Assembly: GCA_013399115.1 (NCBI GenBank)
Contig: VXAA01003176.1
Span: 805,104 to 869,103 of the forward strand
Reading direction: 5' to 3'
From: Anseranas semipalmata
Taxonomy: Eukaryota; Chordata; Aves; Anseriformes; Anseranatidae
DNA length: 64,000 bases
Positions within the stretch are counted from its first letter, which is position 1, and every line of letters starts with the position of its first letter. The notes under the pieces were generated by a model. That model searched no databases, was not told the DNA's origin, and saw only the letters and a program-made list of their open reading frames with translations. Below are positions 62,696-64,000 of this stretch, one piece after another. Position numbers and translations under genes: made by a program.

Positions 62696-64000
62696 ACTGC
62701 GGCTGTGCACACCCCATGAGAAGCCACAATCAGGCCAGCCAGCTTAGAAAGGCCATCAGTAATTAAAAAAAAAAAAAAAAAAATAAGATTACATTAAATG
62801 ATTTAAAATGTGTAGCTTTAAGGAACAGATGAGACTGCAACAGAATGGTCATGCTTCATGGTTAAACGCAAGATCTAGCCCTCAGTGGAAGTAAGGTAAG
62901 CTACCTTATGATTACTACATTTTTTCTAACAGGAAAATGCGTGCATGCAAGAACCTACTGCCAGAAGTTCACACAACAGATTTCATTAAATAAATATTCA
63001 CCTACATATCTCAGTGGAGGACTTAGCATCCTCTTGTTCACTTTTACTAGTCAGAATTAAATGAGTTCAATACATGGGCTGTAAGACAAAATTCCTACAA
63101 AAACACTCACTGCTCTAGTGAATTTACTATTCAACCAACTGAATTTCCAGTGCAGTATTTCTTTCCTTCCTCTGCTATCTTGAAAGCCAACTTTTTGTGC
63201 TTTTTATCATTTTAATCTGCAAAGGTGAGATAAGTTGTCACAATATAGAGGGCTCAAAACAAAGTACTAGATAAGATAGTTAACTCAGATTTCTGTAACT
63301 CAAAACAGCCTGAATCTGAGATGTTGCAGATGGTATGGAGGAGGAGAAGTATCGTTTTGGCCACAGAATCACATTTAAGACTTTTTTTTTTTTTTTTTGG
63401 TAACATAATAAAGTGATGGGACAAGGCTCTTAGATCTACCACTCTGTCCCCATTCTTCCCTGCTTCTTTTGCTCCAGGACATGAGAGTGTCAGGGTATTC
63501 CCATGTAAATGAATCTAGCAGAGGATGAATAACGGGTTGTCATTCAGATAAAAGACAGAAGATCCTGGCATGACTGACAGACACTCCACAGACCGCCCAT
63601 CAAAATTGGATTTCTTGTTACAGCACAGCAAGCTCCATCCCCACATCACAAGTGTACAAGGTTAGGGTCCCATGCTTTGAACATGTGCAGAAGTATGAGC
63701 TCAGGCAGCAACCAAAGGAATAAAGAGCCCCCCATGGCTTCCCAAGTAACTAGAAATCCCTGTGTCAACAAGATTCATCAACTACATGCCAGTTTTTCAG
63801 CTAGTAGTTCATGTCAAACACAACCCCACCACTCCTCAATATGCATCTCTGTTCCTCCTGTCATGGTGTTGCCAATGCTTTGAAAAATAAATATATGCCA
63901 GAGCAAAACAACTTTGTACTAGATTCACTCCCCTCAAAACCGCTGCTTATCTATTTTTATTTAATGGTCTCGAGTCAAACAAAAGTGACAGATACCGAAC
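62696..64000. other. AT-rich non-coding stretch with homopolymer runs
   Basis: It contains a 20-base A run at 62,765-62,784 and a T17 run at 63,382-63,398. A good plus-strand acceptor (CTGCTTCTTTTGCTCCAG, ending about 63,477) is followed by an open frame of only a few codons before donor-like sites, so no exon is called. No gene is recognised to the window end. Confidence 0.55.

Noticed and set aside
62765..62784. A20 run as the tail of a retroposed sequence
   Set aside because: CR1 elements do not end in poly(A), and the run lies about 70 bases beyond the truncated 5' side of the CR1 copy; no retropseudogene precedes it.
1..64000. A novel defence, phage, CRISPR or biosynthetic system
   Set aside because: The sequence is intron-rich or intergenic vertebrate DNA with LINE and LTR relics. 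No compact gene cluster or repeat-spacer array is present.

Overview
The window is AT-rich vertebrate nuclear DNA, most likely from a bird. The lineage call rests on two kinds of repeat. One is a set of CR1 LINE fragments; the best, at 62,487-62,695, keeps the CR1 3' tail of reiterated ATTCTGTG-like octamers. The other is three pieces of a single avian-type endogenous retroviral LTR family, at 1-168, 16,271-16,401 and 53,465-53,992. Gene density is very low. There is no operon, rRNA, tRNA, CRISPR array or bacterial mobile element, and nothing here resembles a prokaryotic defence or biosynthetic system.

I recognised no protein-coding gene by family. The landmark is a CpG island around 38,970-40,200, interrupted by a 567-base assembly gap (39,389-39,955). 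It is the best promoter candidate. Left of it lie several short blocks on the minus strand, each with a pyrimidine-rich AG acceptor, a consensus-like GT donor and usually one open frame (33,384-33,436; 25,109-25,158; 23,286-23,356; 18,498-18,580; 12,427-12,520; 8,888-8,980; 6,117-6,240). They could be exons of one long-intron minus-strand transcript, coding or not. They do not all join in one open frame, so I list each at low confidence. On the plus strand, 41,939-42,515 and 57,250-57,607 look like possible terminal exons: a strong acceptor, an open frame to a stop, then AATAAA.

By region: 1-168 is an LTR piece. From 169 to about 28,980 the sequence is AT-rich intergenic or intronic DNA with homopolymer runs, CR1 relics (8,629-8,730; 11,184-11,221; 15,565-16,433) and a strong short hairpin at 11,018-11,053. 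From 28,980 to 40,200 several GC-rich, CpG-bearing patches alternate with T/C-rich or A-rich DNA, with two assembly gaps and a 24-bp perfect palindrome at 37,091-37,114. From 40,200 to 64,000 the sequence is again AT-rich, with one solo LTR and one well-preserved CR1 tail.

No step could be checked by alignment. Repeat calls rest on remembered consensus features, and exon calls rest on splice motifs and open frames only.
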